Origin: Herbiconiux oxytropis
GTDB taxonomy: Bacteria > Actinomycetota > Actinomycetes > Actinomycetales > Microbacteriaceae
NCBI RefSeq assembly: GCF_024979315.1
Contig: NZ_JANLCK010000003.1
Span: forward strand, 1-64,000
DNA: 64,000 nucleotides
Direction: 5' to 3'
Positions 54,011-62,082 of this stretch are shown here, one piece after another. The translations under genes were made by a program, and so were the position numbers. Each line of letters starts with the position of its first letter. Position 1 is the first letter of the stretch. The notes under the pieces were generated by a model, which worked only from the letters and a program-made list of their open reading frames with translations, did no database searches and was not told the DNA's origin.

Positions 54011-54756
54011 GCCACCGACTCCTCGCCGAGCCCGAACGCGCGGGCCAGGTTCTCGGGCCGCAGCACCTCGGTGGTGGCAGCGTGCAGCAGCACCCGCCGG
54101 CGCAGGAGCACGGATTCGGTGGCGAGGCCGGGCAGCGCCTGCAGGTCGTGCGTGGAGACCAGCACCGTGCATCCGCTCTCCGCCCGCTCGGTGAGAAGGC
54201 GCACGATGGTGGCCTCTGAGGGCTTGTCGACCCCCGCGAAGGGCTCGTCGAGCAGCAGCACCCTGGCGCCCTGGGCGAGACCGCGTGCCACGAAGGCGCG
54301 CTTGCGCTGCCCGCCGGAGAGCCGCCCGATCTGGCGGTCGGCGAGCTCGGTGAGCTCGACCCGGTCGAGAGCCTCGTAGACAGCGGCCCGATCGCCGCGC
54401 CGCGCCCGCCTGGTGAACCCGAGCCGACCGTAGCGGCCCATCATCACGACCTCGCGCACGCTCAGCGGGAACGCCCAGTCCACGTCCTCGCTCTGCGGCA
54501 CGTAGGCGAGGTCGCCGCGGCGCCGGGCCTCCCGGATGCCGCCGCCGAGGATGCGCACCTCGCCGGTCTGCGGGCGCACGAGGCCCACGAGGGTCTTGAA
54601 GAGGGTGGACTTGCCCGATCCGTTCATGCCGATCAGGCCGCAGACACCGCCCGCCGGCACGCGGAGGGTGACGTCGTCGAGGGCGAGCACGTCGCCGTAG
54701 CGCACGGTGAGGCCCGATGCATCGATCGCCGGTTCGACGGCCGCATCGGTGTTCAT
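54007..54756 (-). CDS. Metal ABC transporter ATPase
   Basis: A 249-residue ATPase with Walker A GMNGSGKST (43-51), signature LSGGQRKRAFVARGLAQ, Walker B VLLLDEPFAGVD and the switch His in STHD. AYVPQSEDVDWAFPLSVREVVMMGRYG is typical of ABC ATPases for Mn/Zn/Fe uptake. It lies between the binding-protein and permease genes with 4-nt overlaps on both sides. Confidence 0.93.
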   Translation of the reverse strand: MNTDAAVEPAIDASGLTVRYGDVLALDDVTLRVPAGGVCGLIGMNGSGKSTLFKTLVGLVRPQTGEVRILGGGIREARRRGDLAYVPQSEDVDWAFPLSVREVVMMGRYGRLGFTRRARRGDRAAVYEALDRVELTELADRQIGRLSGGQRKRAFVARGLAQGARVLLLDEPFAGVDKPSEATIVRLLTERAESGCTVLVSTHDLQALPGLATESVLLRRRVLLHAATTEVLRPENLARAFGLGEESVA

Positions 54757-55676
54757 CGGCCGACCCCGGTCAGCCCGGCCACGATCGTCTCGGCGTCGTG
54801 GCGGATGAGGTCGAGGTAGGTGGGCACGGGGCCGTCGACCTCCGAGAGCGAGTCGACGTAGAGGGTGCCGCCGAAGCGGGCCCCGGTGGCTTCGACCACC
54901 TGGCGCATGGCGCTGTCGGAGACGGTGGACTCGCAGAAGACCGCCGGCACCTCGTTCTGCTCGACGAACGCGATCGTGCCGGCGATCTGCCGCGGTGTGG
55001 CCTGCTGTTCGGCGTTGACGGCCCAGAGGTACCGCTCGGTGAGGCCGGCGTCACGGGCGAGATAGGAGAAGGCGCCCTCGCAGGTCACGAGCGCCCGGTG
55101 CTCGTCCGGCAGGGTTCCGAGAGACTGCACGAGGTCGTCGTGCACCTCCTGCAGCTCGGCCTTGTAGGCCTCGCCCGAGGCCTCGAAGGCCGCCGTGTCG
55201 ACGGGGGAGAGCTCGGAGAACGCCTCGACCATCGTGTCGACGTAGCCCTGGACGTTGAGGGGGGACATCCAGGCGTGCGGGTTCGGCATCCCCTCGTAGG
55301 CGTCCTCGGCGATGGGGATCTCGTCGACCCCGGCGGAGACCACGACGTGCGGCACGTTCACGGATTCGACGAACCGGCCGAACCACGCCTCGAGGTTGAG
55401 ACCGTTGTCGAGGATGAGGTCGGCCTCCGCGGCGGTGCGGATGTCGCCGGGGGTGGGCTCGTAGCCATGGATCTCGGCACCGGGCTTCGTGATCGATTCC
55501 ACGCGGAGGCGGTCGCCCGCGACGTTCCGCGCGATGTCCGCGAGCACGGTGAACGTCGTGAGCACGACCGGGCGGTCGTCGTCGGATTCGGCAGGAGCGG
55601 TGCAGGCGGAGAACAGGAGGGAGGTCGTGGCGGCGGCTGCGACCGCGGCGACGAGACGAGGCGCACTTTTAGGCAT
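54753..55676 (-). CDS. Metal-binding lipoprotein of ABC importer (MntC/ZnuA-like)
   Basis: A 307-residue cluster A-I binding protein. Lipobox FSAC gives Cys25. Likely metal ligands are the His of IHGYEPTPGD, the His of NPHAWMSP, the Glu of CESTVSD and the Asp of YVDSLS. A His/His/Glu/Asp set and the absence of a His-rich loop favour manganese over zinc. The ATG at 55676 lies inside a DtxR/MntR-like palindrome, 7 nt after TAGCTT. It is the first gene of a three-gene importer operon. Confidence 0.92.
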   Translation of the reverse strand: MPKSAPRLVAAVAAAATTSLLFSACTAPAESDDDRPVVLTTFTVLADIARNVAGDRLRVESITKPGAEIHGYEPTPGDIRTAAEADLILDNGLNLEAWFGRFVESVNVPHVVVSAGVDEIPIAEDAYEGMPNPHAWMSPLNVQGYVDTMVEAFSELSPVDTAAFEASGEAYKAELQEVHDDLVQSLGTLPDEHRALVTCEGAFSYLARDAGLTERYLWAVNAEQQATPRQIAGTIAFVEQNEVPAVFCESTVSDSAMRQVVEATGARFGGTLYVDSLSEVDGPVPTYLDLIRHDAETIVAGLTGVGR

Positions 55677-55712
55677 ACCTAAAAAGCTATCAAATATTTC
55701 GGCATCCCTAAA
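55668..55712. promoter_or_regulatory. DtxR/MntR-like double operator
   Basis: TTTAGG-CATA-CCTAAA (55668-55683) is a palindrome that includes the importer start codon. A second copy with one changed arm, TTTCGG-CATC-CCTAAA (55697-55712), lies 29 bp upstream. Between and within them is the minus-strand -10 TAGCTT (55684-55689). A metal-loaded repressor here would block the promoter and the start codon, giving metal-dependent shut-off. Confidence 0.8.
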
Positions 55713-55783
55713 AGATGGCTGTGTCAACCCTGACAGGAGATTCGCCGGTCGCACCTATGATCGAGCCAAGGGGAAGGATGATC

Positions 55784-56134
55784 ATGCCGTATCGCACGAT
55801 GGAGCTGCTGCAGCTCTGGATGGACGAGTTCATCGCCACCGACCCCGACGCGGGCTGCCGCCTCGACGTGCTGCGCCACGACGGCGACACCGGTGAGGAC
55901 ACGGGTCTCGTGATCGTGCGCCTCCAGTACGCGTCCACCGACGTCTACCTCCAGGCTGCCGGCCCGGGCGACACCGCCTGGGAGGTGCACTTCGGTCCGC
56001 GTCCGAACGACTTCGCGCTCCGGGCCGAGGGCGTCAAGCTCCTGTCGGAGGAGCTGTCGGTGGCCGCCCGCCTCTGCGTGTTCCTCGAGGACAAGTCGAT
56101 CGCCCATCTTCGGGCGCTCGAGAGCGCCGTCTAA
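55784..56134 (+). CDS. Small conserved protein, paralogue of 35477 gene
   Basis: A 116-residue soluble protein (PYRTMELLQLWMDEF; DTGLVIVRLQYASTDVYLQAA; LSVAARLCVFLEDKS) clearly related along its whole length to the protein at 35477-35815. GGAAGG lies 6 nt before the ATG. Its stop overlaps the stop of the convergent vanZ-like gene by 4 bp. The function is unknown; being divergent from the metal importer it might share its regulation. Confidence 0.75.
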   Translation: MPYRTMELLQLWMDEFIATDPDAGCRLDVLRHDGDTGEDTGLVIVRLQYASTDVYLQAAGPGDTAWEVHFGPRPNDFALRAEGVKLLSEELSVAARLCVFLEDKSIAHLRALESAV

Positions 56135-56532
56135 CGCGCCCGGCGCAAGAAGAACACGCCCGCGGCGATGGCTCCGAACAGAGCCCCGAGGGTGTTCGCG
56201 ATGACGTCGTCGACGGTCGCGAACCGATCGGGCAGGAACACGAGCTGGAACGCCTCGATGCCGGCCGAGAGCCCGAACCCGATCAGGATGGCGAGCCCCC
56301 ACAGCCGCCGGCCGAGCACGACGCCGATCAGCAGCCCGAGCGGCACGAACATGCCCACGTTGGCCAGGAACTCCACCTGCCGATAGCCGAGGAACATCAG
56401 CACGTTGCGGTCGTGCAGCGCCTCGAGCACCCGCATGATGGCCCGGTTCGCGCCGCGGTCCACGGGCGTCGGCCACGCGACGATCACGAGCACCGCCATC
56501 GAGTAGACCGCCAGGAGTGCGGCGGCGGCCAC
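56131..56532 (-). CDS. VanZ family membrane protein
   Basis: About 133 residues with four transmembrane helices and the VanZ pattern VEFLANVGMFVPLGLLIGVVL ... AGIEAFQLVFLPDRFATVDDVIANTLGALFGAI. VanZ-type proteins are small membrane proteins, one of which confers low-level teicoplanin resistance; most are uncharacterised. The start is uncertain: the GTG at 56532 is used, but the frame is open further upstream to a CTG at 56580. Confidence 0.85.
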   Translation of the reverse strand: MAAAALLAVYSMAVLVIVAWPTPVDRGANRAIMRVLEALHDRNVLMFLGYRQVEFLANVGMFVPLGLLIGVVLGRRLWGLAILIGFGLSAGIEAFQLVFLPDRFATVDDVIANTLGALFGAIAAGVFFLRRAR

Positions 56533-56576
56533 GCGCCACCGCGTGTCAGGGGCGGATGCTGTGCTCGGCAGGGCGT

Positions 56577-57545
56577 TCAGGTCGTCTCCGTCTCGGCCGG
56601 GTTGACCTCGATTCTAGGCTCGCGCAGCGGTGTGCCCGCGCGCTCCTCGAGCAGGCGCGCCACGAGCAGTTCACCGTCGGCGGGGCCGAACCGTTCGAGT
56701 GCCTGCCGGTGCAGCTCGGCCACCTGCTCCGACAACTCGAACGGCACGCCGGTCTCGGCGGCGAGCGAACTGAGCGTGTCGAGCTCCTCGACCACCCGGT
56801 CGAGCCCGAAGGCGGGCATCCAGTCGCCCCGCAACACGGCCGGGTAGTCGCGGCTGAGCATCGTGCTGGCGCCGGGCCCGTCGGCCAGCATCCGGTGCAG
56901 TCGCGCGGGTTCGAGACCGAGCGAGGCGCCGAGCAGCATCGCCTCGGTCACGGCCGCCACCTGCCCGAACCACAGCAGATTCGCGAGCAGCTTCACCGTG
57001 CAGGCGTCTCCGATGCGGTCGCCGGCCACCGTGATTCGGCCGACACCCCCGACACCGCCGCCGACGCCGCCGCAGAGCGCCTCGAGCAGTGGGTGCGCTC
57101 GATCGATGGCCGCCGGATCTCCGGAGACGGTGAATCCGAGGGTCGCCGTCTCGGCCGCGGCGGGTCCGCCCGTCATGGGAGCCGATACGAGAGCGATCCC
57201 CGCCGATCGCGCCCGTCCCTCCGTCGCCGCGAGCACCCGCGGGTCGTTGCTCGTGAGGTCGACCCACAGTGCGCCGGCGGGCAGGGCCCCGATGACGTCG
57301 TCGGCGCTCGCCTCGAACTCACCCGGGCCGGGCAGCACCGTCACGAGCGCATCCGCACCCTCGGAGGCCTCCGGCACGCCGTCTGCGAGCTCGAGCCGCG
57401 CCGAGTCGCCTGTGTCGTCCACGGCGCGAACCAGTGCGCGGCGGCGCTCCCCGCGCGGATCGAAGGCCACGACGGTCGACCGCTCCGCCAGCGCCCTCGC
57501 TATGGGCAGTCCCATCCGGCCGAGCCCCAGAACACCGATCCTCAT
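56577..57545 (-). CDS. NAD(P)-dependent beta-hydroxyacid dehydrogenase
   Basis: A 322-residue enzyme of the 3-hydroxyisobutyrate dehydrogenase family. It shows the Rossmann motif GVLGLGRMGLPIARAL, the substrate block SAPMTGGPAAAETATLGFTVSG and the catalytic Lys region ACTVKLLANLLWFG. A run of Gly-Gly-Val repeats (near residue 160) lies between the domains. TAGCGT 7 nt before the ATG at 57545 supports a leaderless start. The substrate is unknown. Confidence 0.88.
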   Translation of the reverse strand: MRIGVLGLGRMGLPIARALAERSTVVAFDPRGERRRALVRAVDDTGDSARLELADGVPEASEGADALVTVLPGPGEFEASADDVIGALPAGALWVDLTSNDPRVLAATEGRARSAGIALVSAPMTGGPAAAETATLGFTVSGDPAAIDRAHPLLEALCGGVGGGVGGVGRITVAGDRIGDACTVKLLANLLWFGQVAAVTEAMLLGASLGLEPARLHRMLADGPGASTMLSRDYPAVLRGDWMPAFGLDRVVEELDTLSSLAAETGVPFELSEQVAELHRQALERFGPADGELLVARLLEERAGTPLREPRIEVNPAETETT

Positions 57546-57640
57546 GGGCACCACGCTAGACGGATCCCGGCGGGGTGCGCTCCCGAGGCGGCCGCCTCAC
57601 CGCGGCTGTGCCATCATCGAAACAGGATCGTGGGGGTGCG

Positions 57641-58879
57641 ATGGCGGGGGCGACAGTGCAGGCGGACACCAGATCGAGCGCTGCCCTGGCCCTCTCGAGC
57701 ACGACGCTCGCCTTCGGCAGCACGGCCCTCCTGATCGCCGCGCTGCTCGTGGTGATCCGCAACGTCAACTCGCCCGCCCACAACGTGTGGCCGGCGCTGC
57801 TCCTGCTCGTGCCGCTCGGCGCCCTCATGATCGTGAGCCACCACTGGCGCCGCCGCTGGATCATGCTCCTGCACCTTCTCGTGGGCCCCGCCTGCATCGG
57901 GCTGTACTCCCTCGTCATCCTCGAGAACGCGCCGGAGCAGATCGTCGAGTCCCCGTTCATCCTGGCGTTGCCCCAGATGGCGTTCGTCTCCACCGTGGCC
58001 CCGAACGTTCTGGGGGTGCGCTCGATCGTCCACATCGCCCTCGCCTACGTGTTCGGGCAGGTGGCGGTGCTGCTGGCGGCGGTCACGGTGGGGCGTTTCC
58101 CCGCGTTCGACTTCCAGACGGCGGCGGCGACACTCGTCATCCTCGTGGTGGCCGTGTCGAACCTCGTGCTCCGCCGGCGTGCCATCCGCGACCGGCGGGC
58201 GGTCGAGCGTGCGCGGCGCGAAGCGGAGGCCATCGCCTACCAGCGCGAGCTCGAGGCACAGGTCGTGGCGCTGTTCCACGACACGGTGCTGAGTGAGCTG
58301 ACCGTGCTCGCCGGCCGGCCGCCCGGCCCGCTCGAGCCGTCGCAGCTGGCGTCGATCGAGCGCGATCTCACCCTGATCGTCGAAGGCACCTGGTGGCCGG
58401 GGGACAGGGCCGGCTCGGAGGGCGGTGGGAGCACCGACGGGCAGCTGCCGGCCGCCGTCGCCGAGACCGTGCGGGCCGCCCGCGCCCAGGGGATCGAGGT
58501 GGAGGTGCTCGGCGACCTCGGCTCGCTCCAGCGTCTGAGCTCCGCCACCACGACCGCCCTCGCCCTCGCGCTCGGTCAGGGGCTCGTCAACGTCGAGCGG
58601 CACTCGGGGGTGCGTCGTGCCGAGATCGTCGTCGACAGCGCCGCGGAGGCCGTGGTCGTCATGCTCGCCGACCCCGGGGCGGGGTTCGATCCGGCGGGCG
58701 TGCCCGGCGACCGTCTGGGCGTCTCCCGGTCGATCCTCGGCCGCATCCGCGATGCCGGAGGGCAGGCCCAGCTCTTCACGGCGCCGGGCGACGGCACGGC
58801 GTACATCCTCACCCTCCCCGTCACGCCTCCGACCGCCTCGCCGGCGATCGACCGCGCCGTCGCCGGAGGCTCGCGATGA
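57641..58879 (+). CDS. Sensor histidine kinase (NarL/DesK-type)
   Basis: A 412-residue membrane kinase. About five or six transmembrane helices (about 20-185) are followed by a dimerisation helix with phospho-acceptor His213 (VVALFHDTVLSEL) and an ATP-binding domain with N-box GQGLVNVERHSG and G-box DPGAGFDP. The GxG lid is RLGVSRSI. The signal it senses is unknown. It is coupled by ATGA overlap to a kinase-like membrane protein, and no response regulator gene is adjacent. Confidence 0.85.
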   Translation: MAGATVQADTRSSAALALSSTTLAFGSTALLIAALLVVIRNVNSPAHNVWPALLLLVPLGALMIVSHHWRRRWIMLLHLLVGPACIGLYSLVILENAPEQIVESPFILALPQMAFVSTVAPNVLGVRSIVHIALAYVFGQVAVLLAAVTVGRFPAFDFQTAAATLVILVVAVSNLVLRRRAIRDRRAVERARREAEAIAYQRELEAQVVALFHDTVLSELTVLAGRPPGPLEPSQLASIERDLTLIVEGTWWPGDRAGSEGGGSTDGQLPAAVAETVRAARAQGIEVEVLGDLGSLQRLSSATTTALALALGQGLVNVERHSGVRRAEIVVDSAAEAVVVMLADPGAGFDPAGVPGDRLGVSRSILGRIRDAGGQAQLFTAPGDGTAYILTLPVTPPTASPAIDRAVAGGSR

Positions 58880-60090
58880 GGGCGGCCCTCGCGATGCGGG
58901 GGTTCCTGCACTGGCGCGGCACGGCCCAGCGCTTCGATCCGATCACCGCCGGCAGCCTCTACCCGCTCATCCGTGCAGCTCTCGCGGGACTGCTCGTCTA
59001 CGCCCTCATCCGCACTGCCGGCGCAAGCGATCTGATCCACGACCCGCTCTTCGCCGCCGCCGCCCTCCTGTTCGTCGCCGTCTCCGCCCTCGTCGTGCTC
59101 ATCGGCACCGATCCGGTGCGCAGCCCCATCGGCTTCCGCGGCTTCGTGGTCGCGGTGGCGGCCATCGTGCTGGCCTCCGTCTCGTCGAGCCTCAGCAGCT
59201 GGGGCGCCTCCAACGTCATCTGGGACGACTGGGGCCCGCTCGCGGTGGGCCTCATCCTGCTCTGCTGCGCGGAGTTCCGTCCGGGCCGCGACCTCGCAGC
59301 GGCGACGGTGGGTGCCGCGGCCGTGGTGGGCGCGACGAGTGCGCTCGAGACGAACTCCATGCCGCTGCTGGCGTCGCCGCTGACCTCGGCACTCATCTCC
59401 GCCACGCCCGTGCTGCTGTTCGGCATCGCGTCGTCGGTCTTCTCGTACCGCATGAGCCTGTCGCTGTCCCGCTCCATCGAGGAGGTGGCCCGAGAGCAGG
59501 GCCGGCTCTCACGCCGGGTGCGGGTGCGGCTTCGCGAGCTGATCCGCGATCTCGGGCGCGATGCGCTCTCGGTCGAGCTCGTGCCGTTCCTCGAGGGCGT
59601 GAAGGAGCGCGGTGAGGTGACCGAGGCCGATGTGCGCGAAGCTCGGCGCATCTCGGCGGTGCTGCGATCCGTGCTCATCACCGACATGGCGCTGCCCTGG
59701 CTCGACCGGCTGCAGCGCACGCATCCGTCGGTGCTCGTCGTGCACGACCCCGAGCGGCTGTCCGAGAGGCTTCCGCAGGAGCAGAAGGTGGCGCTCAGGG
59801 CACTCCTGACCGCGCTGGTGTCCGCGGCCGAGCGCGACCCCGATGACGTGGGCTCCGAGCCCGAGGCTGCCGTGCAGGTGCGCCTGACCCGGGCGGGGCG
59901 GCACCACAGCATCCTCGTGCGCGCCTCGTTCGCGGAGGGTGAGGCGAGGCTCCGCCACCGCTTCGGCACCTTCATCACGGTGATGAACGCGGTGTTCCAG
60001 CGCTCGAGTGTCACCTACAGCGCCGGTGAGCTCCGGATGCTGTACGCCTTCGACGGCCCGGACCCGGCCGTCAGGGACGCCCTGCCCTAG
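58876..60090 (+). CDS. Kinase-like membrane protein lacking catalytic motifs
   Basis: A 404-residue protein with a layout like its upstream neighbour: about six transmembrane helices (about 30-200), a coiled-coil-like Arg/Glu-rich helix (RSIEEVAREQGRLSRRVRVRLRELI) and a C-terminal soluble domain. I see neither a phospho-acceptor His in the helix nor N/G boxes, so it is probably a degenerate kinase or a sensor partner that modulates the upstream kinase. The coupling by ATGA overlap supports a joint complex. Confidence 0.7.
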   Translation: MRAALAMRGFLHWRGTAQRFDPITAGSLYPLIRAALAGLLVYALIRTAGASDLIHDPLFAAAALLFVAVSALVVLIGTDPVRSPIGFRGFVVAVAAIVLASVSSSLSSWGASNVIWDDWGPLAVGLILLCCAEFRPGRDLAAATVGAAAVVGATSALETNSMPLLASPLTSALISATPVLLFGIASSVFSYRMSLSLSRSIEEVAREQGRLSRRVRVRLRELIRDLGRDALSVELVPFLEGVKERGEVTEADVREARRISAVLRSVLITDMALPWLDRLQRTHPSVLVVHDPERLSERLPQEQKVALRALLTALVSAAERDPDDVGSEPEAAVQVRLTRAGRHHSILVRASFAEGEARLRHRFGTFITVMNAVFQRSSVTYSAGELRMLYAFDGPDPAVRDALP

Positions 60091-60115
60091 AGCAGACCGC
60101 GCCGCTCGCGACGGC

Positions 60116-60985
60116 TCAGTCGTCGGCGCCGAGCGCCCGGCTGCGGGGCTGCACGAGGGGGATCTCGTCGATGCCGCCCGAGAGCCTGGCGATGGCGGCC
60201 TCGGCGTCGTACGCCGGGTCGGGCACGAGGAAGGCGTTGATGATGGCGTGGTACGAGATGGCCGCGAGCGAGACCTCGGCGGGCCGGCCCTCGTTGTCGA
60301 CCTCGTAGCGGGCCTCCACGAGGTCGGGGATGGTGGTGCGGGCGATGCCGAGACCCTCGATGATGGCTGCGGCGGCCACCACGAGCGGGCGCCAGTCGTC
60401 GTGCAGATCGGGGCGGAGGCGGTAGCCGACCGCGGGCACGATGTTGCGGTAGAACACCTCCATCTGATCGAGGAACGCCAGCTCGGAGTTGCGGAGCGCC
60501 TCGATGATGCGCTCCCGCACGCGCGGGTCGGGGTAGGAGAGGGCGGTGCTGGAGAGCGCCACGTAGGTGCGCCACTGCACGGAGGAGGTGACCGATTCGA
60601 AGTTCTGCTCGGCGGCGAGCCCGGTGACGTCGACGAGGATGCGGCGGCGGCCTTCGGGGGTGCGCAGCTCATCGGCCCGGAAGCCGAGGTACTCCCACGT
60701 GGCCACGAGGGACTCCTCGTCGGCGCGGCCGGGCGAGACCTGGTTGGCGACCTCGCTCAGGAGCTCCTCGAAGAACGCCTCCTTCGACTCCCAGATGCGG
60801 TAGACCGAGCTCCTCGGAACCCCCGCCTCCTTGATGAGGTCGTCCATCAGCATGTGCTCGAATCCCACCGTGAGGCCGTTGGCCTGCACCAGATCGAGGG
60901 CCGTGTCGAGCAGCTTGGTGCGCACTTCGTCTTTCGGCACGCGCGTTCGTCCCGCTCCGGACTTCGTCCAGCTGTTCTCCGACAT
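60116..60985 (-). CDS. TetR/AcrR family transcriptional regulator
   Basis: A 289-residue regulator, long for the family. The N-terminal helix-turn-helix (TKLLDTALDLVQANGLTVGFEHMLMDDLIKEAGVPRSSVYRIWESKEAFFEELL) is followed by a large helical ligand domain. GAGAGGGG lies 6 nt before the ATG. It is divergent from the LuxI-like/E1-like gene pair, and an inverted repeat CTTGGGA-N7-TCCCAAG lies 22 bp from its start, so it most likely represses that locus. LuxI-like products are acyl ligands, which would fit a TetR effector. Confidence 0.88.
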   Translation of the reverse strand: MSENSWTKSGAGRTRVPKDEVRTKLLDTALDLVQANGLTVGFEHMLMDDLIKEAGVPRSSVYRIWESKEAFFEELLSEVANQVSPGRADEESLVATWEYLGFRADELRTPEGRRRILVDVTGLAAEQNFESVTSSVQWRTYVALSSTALSYPDPRVRERIIEALRNSELAFLDQMEVFYRNIVPAVGYRLRPDLHDDWRPLVVAAAAIIEGLGIARTTIPDLVEARYEVDNEGRPAEVSLAAISYHAIINAFLVPDPAYDAEAAIARLSGGIDEIPLVQPRSRALGADD

Positions 60986-61006
60986 TGTTGCCCCTCTCGA
61001 ATACAT

Positions 61007-61027
61007 CTTGGGACATGTCGTCCCAAG
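61007..61027. promoter_or_regulatory. TetR operator candidate
   Basis: CTTGGGA-CATGTCG-TCCCAAG is a perfect 7-bp inverted repeat with a 7-nt spacer. It lies between the divergent tetR start (60985) and the leader ORF (61129). A TATGCT -10 candidate for the rightward promoter lies at 61051-61056. Confidence 0.7.
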
Positions 61028-61128
61028 TTGCAAACGGGTTCGGGCGCTTCTATGCTCGGTCCATCGGCAGCGTGCCCCCAGTGACCACGCCGGACCGCCC
61101 ACCACCCCCTGAAAACGGAGGATTCGAA

Positions 61129-61191
61129 GTGCTCCGGATGACGACTGCCTCAGGGTTCGCGAGGGGGAAGCTCTCCGGTGTCGCGGATTGA
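61129..61191 (+). CDS. 20-residue leader peptide ORF
   Basis: GTG at 61129 is preceded by GGAGG (61117-61121) with ideal 7-nt spacing, a better ribosome site than most genes here have. The product would be MLRMTTASGFARGKLSGVAD. Its stop (61189-61191) lies 11 nt inside the start of the LuxI-like gene, so translation is probably coupled. It may be a regulatory leader or a small peptide substrate of the following enzymes; neither is proven. Confidence 0.5.
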   Translation: MLRMTTASGFARGKLSGVAD

Positions 61192-62041
61192 TCGATCGGT
61201 CAGCAACGCCGCGGTGATCCCGGTCGTCGCTGGGTCGCCCGCCTTCGTCTCCGAGCCTGAGGCCCGCCTCGCCACCGGCATCATCGCCGTCGACGGCGTC
61301 CCCCGCCCCGGTTTCGAAGACGCCTACCGGCAGCACTTCGAGCTGCGCCGGCGCGTCTACGTCGACCAGACCGGCCAGCTCGACCCCGCCGACCTTTCCG
61401 ACGACGGCACCGATCGGGACGACGACGACGCCCGCTCCGTCACCTTCGCGGTGCTCGAGAACGCCCCCGAGGGAGTGCGTATCGTCGGGGTCGCCCGCAC
61501 GATCATCAAGGGGGCCGACGGGGTCGACCGTCCCCTTCCGGTGGAGGAGTTCTGCCCCGAGCTGTTCGCCGAGCATCCGCTGGCACTCGGCAGCGTCGAG
61601 GTCTCGCGCGTGATCGCCCGGCACGAGCGGGTCGCCATGCAGGAGCTGGTGCAGTGGCACCTGTTCGCGCTCATGTCGGCCTACTTCTCCTCGCACGAGG
61701 TGGGGCGCACGTTCGCGGTGATCGAGCCGTGGCTCGAGCGCCACCTCGCAGGCATGCTGTCGATCTCCCGCATCGGCGAGCCCCGCTACATCGAGCACTA
61801 CCTCGACTACAACCTGCCGGTGGAGTTCGACCTGCCGGGCGCCGAGGAGCGCATCACCGAGCGGAACGCCACCATCCTGGGACAGCTCGCGGCCGCCGAC
61901 GGGGCGCTGGAGTACTTCGGACGCATCTCGCGGGCTCAGCGGGAGGCTGCGATCGCTGCAGCTGCCGAGGCCTCCGCCACCCCCGCCGACGGCACCGCTC
62001 GGCCGAACCTCCTGGCCGAACCTCTCTCCGACGCGGTCTGA
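61178..62041 (+). CDS. LuxI/FeeM-like acyltransferase-fold protein
   Basis: A 287-residue protein. Its core resembles N-acyl-homoserine-lactone synthases and N-acyl-amino-acid synthases of the GNAT fold: HFELRRRVYVDQTGQLDP (54-70), an acidic segment, RIVGVARTI (101-109), and GSVEVSRVIARHER (138-151) in the place of the LuxI E-x-S-R motif (Glu141, Arg144). A disordered Ala-rich tail follows. It would transfer an acyl group to an amine. GGGGGAAG precedes the GTG. It is followed after 41 nt by the E1-like gene. Confidence 0.78.
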   Translation: MSRIDRSVSNAAVIPVVAGSPAFVSEPEARLATGIIAVDGVPRPGFEDAYRQHFELRRRVYVDQTGQLDPADLSDDGTDRDDDDARSVTFAVLENAPEGVRIVGVARTIIKGADGVDRPLPVEEFCPELFAEHPLALGSVEVSRVIARHERVAMQELVQWHLFALMSAYFSSHEVGRTFAVIEPWLERHLAGMLSISRIGEPRYIEHYLDYNLPVEFDLPGAEERITERNATILGQLAAADGALEYFGRISRAQREAAIAAAAEASATPADGTARPNLLAEPLSDAV

Positions 62042-62082
62042 GCGCGCCGAGCCGTGCGCATCCCGTCAGCCGAGTGCAGAGC

